IMG/VR virus record: IMGVR_UViG_3300042389_001478
Span: 1 to 64,000 of that record
DNA length: 64,000 nt
Origin: a virus
Reading direction: 5' to 3' (one strand)
The notes beneath the pieces were generated by a model that was not told where the DNA came from, made no database searches, and worked only from the letters and a program-made list of their open reading frames with translations. Positions 29,940 to 38,106 of this stretch are shown in pieces. The translations under genes and the position numbers were made by a program. Within the stretch, counting starts at the first letter, position 1, and each line of letters begins with the position of its first letter.

Positions 29940-29956
29940 TAATAGTCTGTGATATT

Positions 29957-30017
29957 TTGATGATAGATCAAAGCATTGTATTATACTACTTGCCAATACG
30001 GCGATAGGTTGTATTAT
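29957..30017 (+). promoter_or_regulatory. tandem promoter-like pair
   Basis: TTGATG, 16 bases, TATTAT (29957-29984) and TTGCCA, 16 bases, TATTAT (29990-30017), each -10 preceded by TTG. The pair lies upstream of the 30038-31613 cluster and could give it separate expression. Confidence 0.5.
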
Positions 30018-30037
30018 AAAAAGAAGGAGACCAAAAT

Positions 30038-30442
30038 ATGATCAATACTAATAATGTGGCTGATGTTATCCCCATGTTGATTCAAGACTCTGAGACTTTC
30101 GAAAAACTTAAGAGTGATTTTCCAAACATATTAGCAGATCTAGTAACTTTTAAAGATAATCCTAATTGCTCTTGTCGAGGACGAGTTTTTAAATTCTTTA
30201 CTGAGTATCTAGAAACTAATCCAGGATCTTTAGACAAATATATTAAAGATGCTTCAGAAGTAACTCTAAAACTACAGTCTCTAAGTGAAGAAAGAGTCAA
30301 TAATAATTATGCAGGAAAAATGTTCGTGATTGGTAAGGACGAAGAGGCTTGGAAGAGTTTTGCTGCAACATTACCCGGCAAGATGTTTCGCATGTTTAGT
30401 GTGACCGAAAGAGATGATAGTGTTGCGGTTTATTTCTTATGA
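30038..30442 (+). CDS. hypothetical protein, 134 aa
   Basis: Not recognised. It starts MINTNNVADVIPMLIQDSE with AAGAAGGAGACC upstream. The N-terminal part is helical (FEKLKSDFPNILADLVTF), with NPNCSCRGRVFKFFTEYLE in the middle, and the C-terminal part is alpha/beta (GKMFVIGKDEEAWKSFAATL). No enzymatic motif is visible. Its stop overlaps the next start by 4 bases, and the group 30038-31613 seems a separate small operon inside the adhesin region. Confidence 0.65.
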   Translation: MINTNNVADVIPMLIQDSETFEKLKSDFPNILADLVTFKDNPNCSCRGRVFKFFTEYLETNPGSLDKYIKDASEVTLKLQSLSEERVNNNYAGKMFVIGKDEEAWKSFAATLPGKMFRMFSVTERDDSVAVYFL

Positions 30443-30732
30443 GTTTATTTATTATTTATTTATTTTGCTCTTTAGGAATAAGTTACGCTTGGAGCGATAC
30501 TCAGATTACTCAACCATTAAGAAATCTTGTTGCGCGAGTTCCTTATGTTCGTAAGCCTCTATTATGTCATGAGTGTGTCAGCTTTTGGATTAGTCTGGCT
30601 CTTTCATTCTTTATAAATCCGTTGGAAGGCTATGCTAGTAGTGGAGTTAGCCATTTATTGAGTGGTTTTTGTGGGTTTTTCATTAATATGGTCTTTGTGA
30701 GAAAACATTTGATTCCTTACAGAGACTCATAA
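30439..30732 (+). CDS. small multi-span membrane protein, 97 aa
   Basis: Three hydrophobic segments (LFIIYLFCSLGISYAW; ISLALSFFI; LSGFCGFFINMVFV) flank a LLCHECVSFW motif around residue 42, the C-x2-C/SFW feature of a family of small phage and bacterial membrane proteins of unknown function (DUF1360-like). It overlaps 30038-30442 by 4 bases (ATGA), so both are made together. A membrane role during infection is inferred. Confidence 0.7.
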   Translation: MSLFIIYLFCSLGISYAWSDTQITQPLRNLVARVPYVRKPLLCHECVSFWISLALSFFINPLEGYASSGVSHLLSGFCGFFINMVFVRKHLIPYRDS

Positions 30733-30752
30733 AAGGAATAATTAAAATAGAT

Positions 30753-31613
30753 ATGAATAAATTACTTACAATTGGCATGAGCACTTATGACGATTTTGAT
30801 GGAGTTTATTTTACCATTCAAGCTCTCAGAATGTATCATTCAATATGTGATACTAATGACATAGAAATAATAGTATTAGATAATAATCCAGAAGGAGTTC
30901 ACGGACAAGAACTTCAAAAATTTATTGCCGGATGGACAAATGGTAATGGAAAATATGTTCCTATAAAAGATAAGTCTTCTTCTTTTAACAAATATAAGGT
31001 AGTAGACCACGCCTCTGGACAATATGTTCTTATTTTAGATTGTCATGTATTATTAGCTAATAATGCAATAGAAACACTATTAAATTACTATTCTTCTCAT
31101 CCTGATTGTAAAGACTTAATTCAGGGGCCTCTGCTATATGATGACTTAAGAAACCTCTCAACAGAATTCAAAGATGAATGGAGAGGGGACATGTATGGCA
31201 TATGGCACAACAGTCCAGAAGCTTACTCAAAGGGGGAGCCTTTTGAAATAAAATTACAGGGTATGGGATTATGTTCATTTGAAAAGAAAAATTGGCCCGG
31301 TATTTGTCCTTACTTTAAAGGGTTTGGGGGAGAAGAAGGATACATAGCGGAAAAGTTTAGACGAAATGGCGGTAAAAATATTTGTATTCCTTCATTAAAG
31401 TGGGTTCATCGCTTTGGTCGCCCCAACGGAGTTAAATATCCATTAATATTAGAAGATAGAATATGGAATTATTTTGTAGGATGGCTAGAAATCACAAGAG
31501 ATCCAAGTCACCATATGATAGTTGATACATACAATCATTTTAAGGGTCGAATTCCTCAAGATAGTTTGGATAATATATTGGAAAGAGCCAAAAATAAGAT
31601 CATTAATAGCTAA
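30753..31613 (+). CDS. family 2-like (GT-A) glycosyltransferase
   Basis: Transfers a sugar from a nucleotide donor. The N-terminal half is a GT-A Rossmann-like fold: LTIGMSTYDDFDGVYFTIQA at the start, then IEIIVLDNNPEG and YVLILDCHVLL, the last being the DxD-like metal site (D99, C100, H101: an unusual DCH). The C-terminal half has FKGFGGEEGYIAEKFRRNGG and KWVHRFGRP, which shape the acceptor site, as in enzymes acting on surface or capsid glycans. It is the third gene of its cluster. Together with the gmd gene it suggests glycosylation of the phage particle or host. Confidence 0.85.
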   Translation: MNKLLTIGMSTYDDFDGVYFTIQALRMYHSICDTNDIEIIVLDNNPEGVHGQELQKFIAGWTNGNGKYVPIKDKSSSFNKYKVVDHASGQYVLILDCHVLLANNAIETLLNYYSSHPDCKDLIQGPLLYDDLRNLSTEFKDEWRGDMYGIWHNSPEAYSKGEPFEIKLQGMGLCSFEKKNWPGICPYFKGFGGEEGYIAEKFRRNGGKNICIPSLKWVHRFGRPNGVKYPLILEDRIWNYFVGWLEITRDPSHHMIVDTYNHFKGRIPQDSLDNILERAKNKIINS

Positions 31614-31637
31614 ATAGATCAATACTATCTTGCTCGT

Positions 31638-31647
31638 GGGTGTATTA
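31638..31647 (+). promoter_or_regulatory. candidate late promoter motif
   Basis: GGGTGTATTA, identical at all 10 bases to 37086-37095, 50 bases before the fibre gene start, followed by ACTATTATAC. Confidence 0.45.
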
Positions 31648-31696
31648 ATTACTATTATACCGTATAGTATTCATAAAAATAGGACTATATCATAAG

Positions 31697-33694
31697 ATGG
31701 CCGTAAATGATCTTATTACATTTCGTAAAGGAACAGCCTCAGCATGGACTTCAGCCAATCCAGTATTAGCTAGCGGCGAGCCCGGTTATGATTTAACCAA
31801 TAGCATTCTCAAAATAGGGGATGGAGTTTCAAATTGGGTAGCTCTTAGTGGAATTGGATCAACTAGTCTTAATAATTCATCATCCTCTTCCTCTGTGGGT
31901 GTTAGAGGAATTATAAGCACCACAGGGACATTGACCAGTTTTGCCGTATCAGGAGGTTACCCCGTTGGATATTTAGATCTATTCCAAGATGGAATTAAAT
32001 TAGTATCAGACCTCGACTTTTCTGCAACAGATGGATCTAATGTTACTCTTAGTAACAGTGTCCCTTCTGGTACAGTTTTAGAGTATTTAACAATGGCTTC
32101 TGGAGTTTCTTCTGGAGGAGGTTCTTTATCTGGAAGTGTTACGATTCCGGGAAGTGATCCGTATTGGGATAGCGTTTTGTTGCTATTGCGCGGCGACGGC
32201 AACCTCACGGACTCGTCCAAGTACGGTCGCACACTGACGGCCCACGGTAACGCAGCGGCGAACGCGGCGGGCAAGTATGGCACCAACTCTATTGCGTTGG
32301 ATGGGACGGGCGACTACCTGTCGTTGTCAAGCAGTGACTTTTCGTGGGGAACGAGCGACTGGACGGCTGAAGCGTGGGTATGGCTGACTGCCTACGGCAC
32401 CTACGGTTCGTACTTCTCGACGTACTTCAGCAATGGATCTCCGTTCGGCGTGTCTGTTGGCGTGACGAACACCGGCTATCCGTTTCTGATGCACCCGGGC
32501 GGCGCGAACATCGAAGGATCCTCGCTGCTCCCGACCGGGCAATGGGTGCATCTTGCCGCCGTTCGCGCAAGCGGCGTGGTGACCTACTACGTTAACGGCA
32601 CGTCTGTCGGGAGCGTGACGGCTGCTGACTCGCACGGACAGTCCAATGTGGTTGTAGGCCGCACCTATGTGGAGTTGAACAACAATTATTGGAACGGCCG
32701 CATCGCGGAACTTCGCGTCACGCAGGCGGCTCGCTATACTGCCAACTTCACGCCTCCAACTGCTGCTCTGCCAACGACAATCTTTCAGGCATCACCTCAG
32801 ATCCTCCCCGTCACCATTACTGGCTCTAGCGGCAATTCTTCTGGTCTTTCGTGGTCAAGTGTCCCAGCATCAGCATCAGCAAGCGGTACTACTGGTCAAA
32901 TAGCATATGATAGTAATTATTTTTATGTAGCTACTGCTAGTAATACTTGGAAAAGATCTATATTATCATCATGGTTTTCTCTTAATAGTATAAGCAGCTT
33001 AAATATGTGGTTAGACGCTTCGGTATCGAGTAGCTTACGAAGTACTACTTCCGGGGGCTCTATTGTTGGCATCAATGGGTCTGTGGCTAGATGGGAAGAT
33101 CAAAGCGGTAATGGAAATCATTTTACCCAATCAGATTCTCAATATTGTCCTATATATGATGGAACAGGACTGGTATTAGCAGAGAATACAGGAAGGTATT
33201 TATTAGCGTCTTATCCAATAACAGAAAATAATTTTTCTTTTTTTGCTGCTATTGTACTTAATGGACGAAATAATTCGCGTCATACATATGGTCGAATTTT
33301 TAGTGGAGCCCCAACTACTAGCGGAGGAGCAGATTATGCCGACAATAACGGTCTTTTATTTGCAGATTTTCCTTCCCCCAGCTTGCAAGCATATAGAAAC
33401 AGCTCAACCATAGCGTCCACCACAGCCCTAAGCATAGGAACACGAGTAGTTGTTGGTTTTACAGTAAATAGCGGGTCTGTTACTATCTATAGAAATAAAT
33501 CATATACGTCTGGCAGTACCAGCTCTACTCCTGTGAATATACAAACAGTTAGGCTTGGTAATAATGCCGCCCCGAATACCGACTCATCACTTAATGGGGC
33601 TTACTATGAAGTTGTGATGTTTAATAGCGCTTTGGATAATACTACATCTCAATCTGTTATTGATTATTTAATGAGTAAATGGAGTATAGCTTAA
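31697..33694 (+). CDS. tail fibre with Mtd-like start and inserted LamG domain, 665 aa
   Basis: Residues 5-50 are the fibre-attachment domain (DLITFRKGTASAWTSANP, GEPGYDLTNSILKIGDG). Residues 160-355 form a concanavalin A-like LamG domain (SSKYGRTLTAHGNA, GDYLSLSSSDFSWGTSDW, GQWVHLAAVRASGVVTYYVN). A second beta domain follows (MWLDASVSSSLRST, then DQSGNGNHFTQS), another LamG-like fold near residues 440-660. The DNA for the first LamG (about 32160-32790) is GC-rich, unlike both flanks, so it looks imported from another genome. Start 31697 lies 50 bases after a late-promoter motif. Confidence 0.85.
   Translation: MAVNDLITFRKGTASAWTSANPVLASGEPGYDLTNSILKIGDGVSNWVALSGIGSTSLNNSSSSSSVGVRGIISTTGTLTSFAVSGGYPVGYLDLFQDGIKLVSDLDFSATDGSNVTLSNSVPSGTVLEYLTMASGVSSGGGSLSGSVTIPGSDPYWDSVLLLLRGDGNLTDSSKYGRTLTAHGNAAANAAGKYGTNSIALDGTGDYLSLSSSDFSWGTSDWTAEAWVWLTAYGTYGSYFSTYFSNGSPFGVSVGVTNTGYPFLMHPGGANIEGSSLLPTGQWVHLAAVRASGVVTYYVNGTSVGSVTAADSHGQSNVVVGRTYVELNNNYWNGRIAELRVTQAARYTANFTPPTAALPTTIFQASPQILPVTITGSSGNSSGLSWSSVPASASASGTTGQIAYDSNYFYVATASNTWKRSILSSWFSLNSISSLNMWLDASVSSSLRSTTSGGSIVGINGSVARWEDQSGNGNHFTQSDSQYCPIYDGTGLVLAENTGRYLLASYPITENNFSFFAAIVLNGRNNSRHTYGRIFSGAPTTSGGADYADNNGLLFADFPSPSLQAYRNSSTIASTTALSIGTRVVVGFTVNSGSVTIYRNKSYTSGSTSSTPVNIQTVRLGNNAAPNTDSSLNGAYYEVVMFNSALDNTTSQSVIDYLMSKWSIA
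32160..32790 (+). other. GC-rich LamG-coding segment of foreign composition
   Basis: Counted directly: line 32221-32280 has 41 of 60 G+C and 32521-32580 has 42 of 60, against 21 of 60 for 33121-33180. Codons such as GCG, GGC and CGC dominate. Both ends fall near the LamG domain boundaries. Confidence 0.8.
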
Positions 33695-33726
33695 TATTAT
33701 TTATTAATAATAAAAGATAAAACAAA

Positions 33727-34197
33727 ATGACAAAAGCATATAATAATTCACTACTAGCACGAAACATAAGCATCAGTGGTACCAATACTTCTGTTAGTGG
33801 GTTATTGTCTGCAACTAGTGGTAATTTTATTGATTCTTTGCAAGTTAATAATATTAATGTTAGCGTTAGTGGACATACTCATACATCATCTAATATTAGT
33901 GATTTTAACTCTTCAGTTAGTGGATTATTATCAGTAACTAATATCTCTGCTGGTTCTGGGATTAGTGTTAGCTCTAGTTCTGGTAATTATACAGTTAATA
34001 GTACTACTATATTAAGTTATGCTGCTACTAGTGGTTTTCCAGCTTCTGGAGTCTCAACATCATATTATTTAGCTAGTGATACTAGTAGATTATATCAATG
34101 GACAGGATCATATTATGCTGAAATAGGACCACCGATTGCAGGTGTTAATAATGCTCAAAATGCTGCTAATCTTTATCTATGGAACAACTTTAAATAG
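33727..34197 (+). CDS. short tail-fibre segment protein, 156 aa
   Basis: Not a full fibre: a short repeat-rich protein with NNSLLARNISISGTNTSVSG, a VSGHTHTSSNISDFNSSVSG segment shared with 21543-23741, and a C-terminal PIAGVNNAQNAANLYLWNNF. It may be a fibre tip or an assembly accessory. It follows the preceding fibre gene at 32 bases and precedes 34209 by 11. Confidence 0.65.
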   Translation: MTKAYNNSLLARNISISGTNTSVSGLLSATSGNFIDSLQVNNINVSVSGHTHTSSNISDFNSSVSGLLSVTNISAGSGISVSSSSGNYTVNSTTILSYAATSGFPASGVSTSYYLASDTSRLYQWTGSYYAEIGPPIAGVNNAQNAANLYLWNNFK

Positions 34198-34208
34198 GAG
34201 AATAAATT

Positions 34209-34592
34209 ATGGCCATCAGTCCCTCGTTTGCCGCAACACCAAGAATAGGAAATGTTAGTATAGCAACTGCTGAAGGTTCTTATACATCCCCAACAAATTT
34301 TGGCACTCTAATTACCGGAGCATCTACTGGAACACGAATAGCAGAAGTTATAGTAAAAAATGCTGCTACTAGTGCTGCTGCTATAGTACGTTTATTTTTA
34401 CATGATGGATCTACTTATTATCTTTTTGATGAATATACTATAGCCGCAGCTACAGGATCAAGTACTGTTCAGCAAACGCGAGTAAGCACACAATATAACA
34501 ATCTTATATTGCCAAACTCTTCTTGGACTCTAAGAGTAACAACATCAGTAGCTCAAACAACCCATGTTACTGCTTTAGGTGCTGATCTATGA
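34209..34592 (+). CDS. hypothetical fibre-associated beta protein, 127 aa
   Basis: Not recognised. Beta-rich with SFAATPRIGNVSIATAEGSY, GTRIAEVIVKNAATSAAAIV, TYYLFDEYTIAAATGSST and SWTLRVTTSVAQTTHVTALG, the strand layout of a small jelly-roll or immunoglobulin-like domain. Its stop overlaps the start of the glycine-rich protein by 4 bases. A role as fibre adaptor is inferred from position. Confidence 0.6.
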   Translation: MAISPSFAATPRIGNVSIATAEGSYTSPTNFGTLITGASTGTRIAEVIVKNAATSAAAIVRLFLHDGSTYYLFDEYTIAAATGSSTVQQTRVSTQYNNLILPNSSWTLRVTTSVAQTTHVTALGADL

Positions 34593-35473
34593 ATAATGGT
34601 ATTTATGGTTTTGGATCATCTTTAGTATCTTCTAGTCCATATGGGCCTTATGGAATTTCTGGTTCTTCATCTGTTATTGGAACAATAAGGTTATTAGTTG
34701 TTGGAGGTGGAGGAGCAGGAGGTTCCGCAACAGGCGGGGCGAGGACTGGGCCGGGAGGTGGTGGTGGTGGGACGATTGAGTCTTCTGTAGGTGTTGTTCT
34801 CGGTATCACATATACAGTACAAATTGGTGCTGGAGGAGCTATTAATAATTTTGGAAACTTGTCGAGATTTGGAGATTTTACTGCTGCTGGAGGTGGTTTC
34901 GGAACAACCACTGGTGGTGTTTACTATTCGTTAGCAACTGGTGCTGGTGGATTAGGAGGACGCTTTGCGTCAAATATTCCTTCGCAGGGTGCTGCGGGAG
35001 GTACCGGTGTTACTACGGCTGGTTCTGTGATTATTAGTGGAGGAGGAGGAGGAGCATCTCAAGGTGGAGATGCTACTACAACCATTGCCGGTTCTGGAGG
35101 TGCAGGTAGAACAGTTTCAGTATTAGCTGCCCAATCTTTTTTTGGAGGAGGAGGAGGTGCCGGTGCAAGTACAACTTCCGGCTCATTAGCTTCTGGTGGC
35201 GTTGGAGGAGCGGGCGGTGGAGGCAATGGTGCAACAGATTTGGTCGGATCCACAGCTGGATCACCAAATACCGGAGGTGGCGGAGGTGGTGGACGCGCTT
35301 CAGCATCGTCAAGCGCTGGAAGTTCTGGAGGGTCTGGTGTTGTGATTGTTCGTTGGAATTCTTCAACAATGAAAATTAATATAGGAGTAGGATTAACATT
35401 TACAACAACCACAGTAGGATCTGATACAATAGTTACCTTTACAGCAGGAACCGGAACAGTATCATGGAGTTAA
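34589..35473 (+). CDS. glycine-rich adhesin, 294 aa
   Basis: An N-terminal cap (MNNGIYGFGSSLVSSSPYG) is followed by about 220 residues of glycine-rich repeats (LLVVGGGGAGGSATGGARTG, PGGGGGGTIESSVGVVLG, SVIISGGGGGASQGGDATTT, GGGGGASAGSS). It ends in a short beta domain (NIGVGLTFTTTTVGSDTIVT) shared with the next gene. Glycine-rich domains of this type form the tips of phage fibre adhesins and are common in T4-like gp38 proteins. Variants of the tip are expected to change receptor choice. It overlaps the previous gene by 4 bases. Confidence 0.8.
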   Translation: MNNGIYGFGSSLVSSSPYGPYGISGSSSVIGTIRLLVVGGGGAGGSATGGARTGPGGGGGGTIESSVGVVLGITYTVQIGAGGAINNFGNLSRFGDFTAAGGGFGTTTGGVYYSLATGAGGLGGRFASNIPSQGAAGGTGVTTAGSVIISGGGGGASQGGDATTTIAGSGGAGRTVSVLAAQSFFGGGGGAGASTTSGSLASGGVGGAGGGGNGATDLVGSTAGSPNTGGGGGGGRASASSSAGSSGGSGVVIVRWNSSTMKINIGVGLTFTTTTVGSDTIVTFTAGTGTVSWS

Positions 35474-35476
35474 TTT

Positions 35477-36394
35477 ATGCCATTTAATTTTCCAAATAAT
35501 CCAACAGTAAATCAATATTCTCGTCAAAATAATAGAGTATACCGATGGAATGGATATTCGTGGGATTTATTTGCTGATAATTTTTTACTTCGTGTGTTGT
35601 TGGTTGGTGGTGGAGCGGCTGGTGTTACTGCACAGGGAAGTGGCGCACGCCCTGGACCCGGAGGTGGTGGTGGCGGCGTGGTGGATCAGACCCTTGGCGT
35701 TCTACTTAACACATCATACTCCGTGACGATTGCTGCCGGTGGCTCTGTTGGAGCATTCCCCGGAAATAATAGTTTTTTTGCTGGTATCACTGCCGCAGGC
35801 GGTGGAACGGGTTCGACATCTAGCGTTGGCTTCTCGCTTGCTACAGGTGCCGGATATTTGTTCCTGACCAGCAACAGCAACGGAGGCACTCGCAATGCGT
35901 CCTACATCACGACGCAAGGATTTTCCGGTGGCCTTGGCCAATCAAACGGAAGGGCTGGTGGTGGTGGCGGTGGTTCTGGTGGACAAGGGGGTGACGCCAC
36001 TTCAACCGTTAGCGGTTCGGGCGGTATTGGTAGGTCTAGCGACATCACTGGATCGGCTGTTCTATACGGTCCCGGCGGTGGCTCTGGAGGCTACGTTGGA
36101 ACATCTTCTGCTGGTTCTGGTGGTAGCACTGGTGGAGGCAACGGGTCGCAGGATGTTGCGTCTGCGGGATCGGCAGGTGCGGCTAATACCGGAGGGGGAG
36201 GTGGTGGTGGAGCAAGTAATGGTACTACTTTCTCGGTTGGAGGAGCAGGGGGTAGTGGCGTTGTGATATTGCGATTTGATGCCATATTAAACATAACTCT
36301 TTCAGCGGGACTATCATACACTACAGCTTCTTTTGGAGCAGATACAATTGTTACAATTACAGCCGGTACAGGAACGGTTACATTTACAGTTTAA
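35477..36394 (+). CDS. glycine-rich adhesin, paralogue, 305 aa
   Basis: Close relative of the preceding gene: after a different N-terminus (MPFNFPNNPTVNQYSRQNNR) the Gly-rich repeats and the C-terminal GLSYTTASFGADTIVTITAG match. The middle (35640-36260) has GC-rich codons (43 of 60 G+C in 35641-35700) while both ends are AT-rich, again suggesting an exchanged receptor-binding centre. It probably works at a fibre tip. Confidence 0.8.
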   Translation: MPFNFPNNPTVNQYSRQNNRVYRWNGYSWDLFADNFLLRVLLVGGGAAGVTAQGSGARPGPGGGGGGVVDQTLGVLLNTSYSVTIAAGGSVGAFPGNNSFFAGITAAGGGTGSTSSVGFSLATGAGYLFLTSNSNGGTRNASYITTQGFSGGLGQSNGRAGGGGGGSGGQGGDATSTVSGSGGIGRSSDITGSAVLYGPGGGSGGYVGTSSAGSGGSTGGGNGSQDVASAGSAGAANTGGGGGGGASNGTTFSVGGAGGSGVVILRFDAILNITLSAGLSYTTASFGADTIVTITAGTGTVTFTV

Positions 36395-36408
36395 ATAGGA
36401 GAATAATT

Positions 36409-36723
36409 ATGGCTCATTATGCATTTTTAGACGAAAACAATATTGTTACTGAAGTTATAGTTGGTAAGAATGAAAACGAAGATGGTATTAATTGGGAAAA
36501 ACATTATGGAGAATTTAGAGGAAAAACTTGTAAACGAACTTCATATAATACCTCTGGTGGAGTTCACAACGGAGGTGGAATCCCATACCGAAAAAATTAT
36601 GCTGGAATAGGTTATGTTTTTAGAGAAGACATAAATGTCCCAGAAGGAGCTTTTGTTCCACCTTGTCCCGGTGACGAATATGTTTTAGATGAGACTACTG
36701 GATTATGGGTAATATTAAGTTAG
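36409..36723 (+). CDS. small tail-fibre accessory protein, 104 aa
   Basis: It opens AHYAFLDENNIVTEVIVGKN, a start typical of small fibre-associated or assembly proteins found beside phage fibres, then GINWEKHYGEFRGKTCKRTS and YAGIGYVFREDINVPEGAFV. The family is known from many phages but its function is not established. It follows the glycine-rich gene by 14 bases with AATAGGAGAAT upstream. Confidence 0.65.
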   Translation: MAHYAFLDENNIVTEVIVGKNENEDGINWEKHYGEFRGKTCKRTSYNTSGGVHNGGGIPYRKNYAGIGYVFREDINVPEGAFVPPCPGDEYVLDETTGLWVILS

Positions 36724-36759
36724 CCCTTTAATTTTAAACGAATCAATTATTTTATAAAG

Positions 36760-36768
36760 TGTATATAC
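36760..36768 (+). promoter_or_regulatory. candidate late promoter motif
   Basis: GTGTATATA, 20-30 bases before 36789-37070, in the 65-base gap after the fibre accessory gene. Confidence 0.35.
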
Positions 36769-36788
36769 CAACATAAGGACAAATTATT

Positions 36789-37070
36789 ATGCAACTAAAT
36801 AATAAAATCGCAATTACAGACCAATCTGGCTCGCCGCAGGAAATAGACCATCTTGATCTTGTGGTAGTGGATCTCAATGTCAGAAAAACCGTATTATGCC
36901 ACATAGAACCTTATCAAACCCCATTAATATTATGGAAAGATAAAGAATATGATGCTGTCGGTGATTATACTCAAGCACAGATAGAGAGCAGGGTTTTAGA
37001 AATTCTTGGAGACAATCCATCCATTGTTTTACAGGGCTTAATCTTCTCTAGACAGCCAATTCCTCATTAA
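36789..37070 (+). CDS. hypothetical protein, 93 aa
   Basis: Not recognised. It starts MQLNNKIAITDQSGSPQEID, has LDLVVVDLNVRKTVLCHIEP and KDKEYDAVGDYTQAQIESRV, and ends FSRQPIPH. The alternating strand and helix layout suggests a small alpha/beta fold; the EYDAVGDYTQ segment may bind a partner. Flanked on both sides by gaps carrying late-promoter-like motifs, so it is possibly expressed alone. Confidence 0.6.
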   Translation: MQLNNKIAITDQSGSPQEIDHLDLVVVDLNVRKTVLCHIEPYQTPLILWKDKEYDAVGDYTQAQIESRVLEILGDNPSIVLQGLIFSRQPIPH

Positions 37071-37085
37071 TTTAAAAGCCGGTTT

Positions 37086-37095
37086 GGGTGTATTA
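37086..37095 (+). promoter_or_regulatory. candidate late promoter motif
   Basis: GGGTGTATTA, identical to 31638-31647, 37 bases before 37132-37647. Confidence 0.45.
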
Positions 37096-37131
37096 AAGAA
37101 CAGCCACCAATACCCATAAAAGGATCAAATT

Positions 37132-37647
37132 ATGAGCTGGTCTATTGAAATTCCAATTATTGTACGCACTTTAATTGATGACTATGCTGAAACCCCAGTT
37201 TTTAGTGATGAAAGACTACTACAAGCCATAGTCGTAGCAGCTAAATATGTTCAATTTGACGTATCTTTAGACAATAAATATGCCGTTAACGTAGTAACCC
37301 CAGACATCACCCCAGACCCGACAACATTAGATGACAGTATTTTCATCAGCCTGACCTCATTAAAGACAGCCTGCATAATTGATCAAAGTAATCTAAGAAC
37401 AAAAGCCGCCATGGAAGGCATTAGGGCTGCTTTGGGACCCATTAGTTTAAGTGTTGGTGGTAGTTTAGCTGGACTTAAAATGATCATAGAACAGGGCCCC
37501 TGTGCCGCATATGAAGAACTAACATCTCATTGGGATGTTAAAGAAGCCACAGCTATTAGAGCAGTATTTAGCCCATTTGTTGGCAACAAGTTTGATCCAC
37601 GATACATACAGAATCACGACTATCGATCAAGATACTTTTATTCATAA
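37132..37647 (+). CDS. probable head-tail connector-like protein, 171 aa
   Basis: It begins MSWSIEIPIIVRTLIDDYAE, then FSDERLLQAIVVAAKYVQFD, the mixed helix-strand arrangement of small head-tail adaptor proteins; SLTSLKTACIIDQSNLRTKA and SHWDVKEATAIRAVFSPFVG follow. It is a cautious call from length and fold rather than motif. Position is unusual: it lies among fibre genes rather than next to portal. Confidence 0.5.
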   Translation: MSWSIEIPIIVRTLIDDYAETPVFSDERLLQAIVVAAKYVQFDVSLDNKYAVNVVTPDITPDPTTLDDSIFISLTSLKTACIIDQSNLRTKAAMEGIRAALGPISLSVGGSLAGLKMIIEQGPCAAYEELTSHWDVKEATAIRAVFSPFVGNKFDPRYIQNHDYRSRYFYS

Positions 37648-37662
37648 ATAAGGATTATTACC

Positions 37663-38106
37663 ATGCCAGCAGCTGACTATAATTTTACTATAGAAAAAGG
37701 CACAGCATTTGTTCTTGCATTTGAATATAGAGACGATAATAATATTCCAATTGACATTACCAATTGGTGTGCTAGAATAAGATGGATAGAAGATCAAAGT
37801 CCAGAACCAGTAATTAGAACATTCACCACTAATAATAGAACATCAGAATACGAATTCACCATAGACCCCAAAGTTGGCAAAATTGTATTAAGAATACCAG
37901 CATCACAAACAGTTGCCTATTCCTTTGGATCTGCTAGATACGATTTTGAGCTACAAGAACCAAATGATTTATATAGTGGTGGTGGTAAAAAAATATTTCG
38001 AATTCTTCAAGGAAGCGTATCATTACTTGCAAGAAATGTACCGGGAGACGATGCATTTGGTTGCGACACCAATGTACAAAATGATTGTGGAACATGTAGC
38101 TCATGA
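37663..38106 (+). CDS. tail/baseplate-associated beta protein, 147 aa
   Basis: Paralogue of 20863-21270: FTIEKGTAFVLAFEYRDD, ITNWCARIRW and NDLYSGGGKK are shared. Beta-sandwich layout, with a Cys-rich end (FGCDTNVQNDCGTCSS). Its last bases overlap the start of the 4221-residue adhesin gene by 4 (ATGA), as the first copy overlaps its own partner. The protein may form the base on which the fibre stands. Confidence 0.7.
   Translation: MPAADYNFTIEKGTAFVLAFEYRDDNNIPIDITNWCARIRWIEDQSPEPVIRTFTTNNRTSEYEFTIDPKVGKIVLRIPASQTVAYSFGSARYDFELQEPNDLYSGGGKKIFRILQGSVSLLARNVPGDDAFGCDTNVQNDCGTCSS

Noticed and set aside
32327-32635. 102-aa minus ORF in the GC-rich LamG segment
   Set aside because: High GC lowers stop frequency, so antisense frames stay open; the plus-strand frame encodes a recognisable LamG domain.
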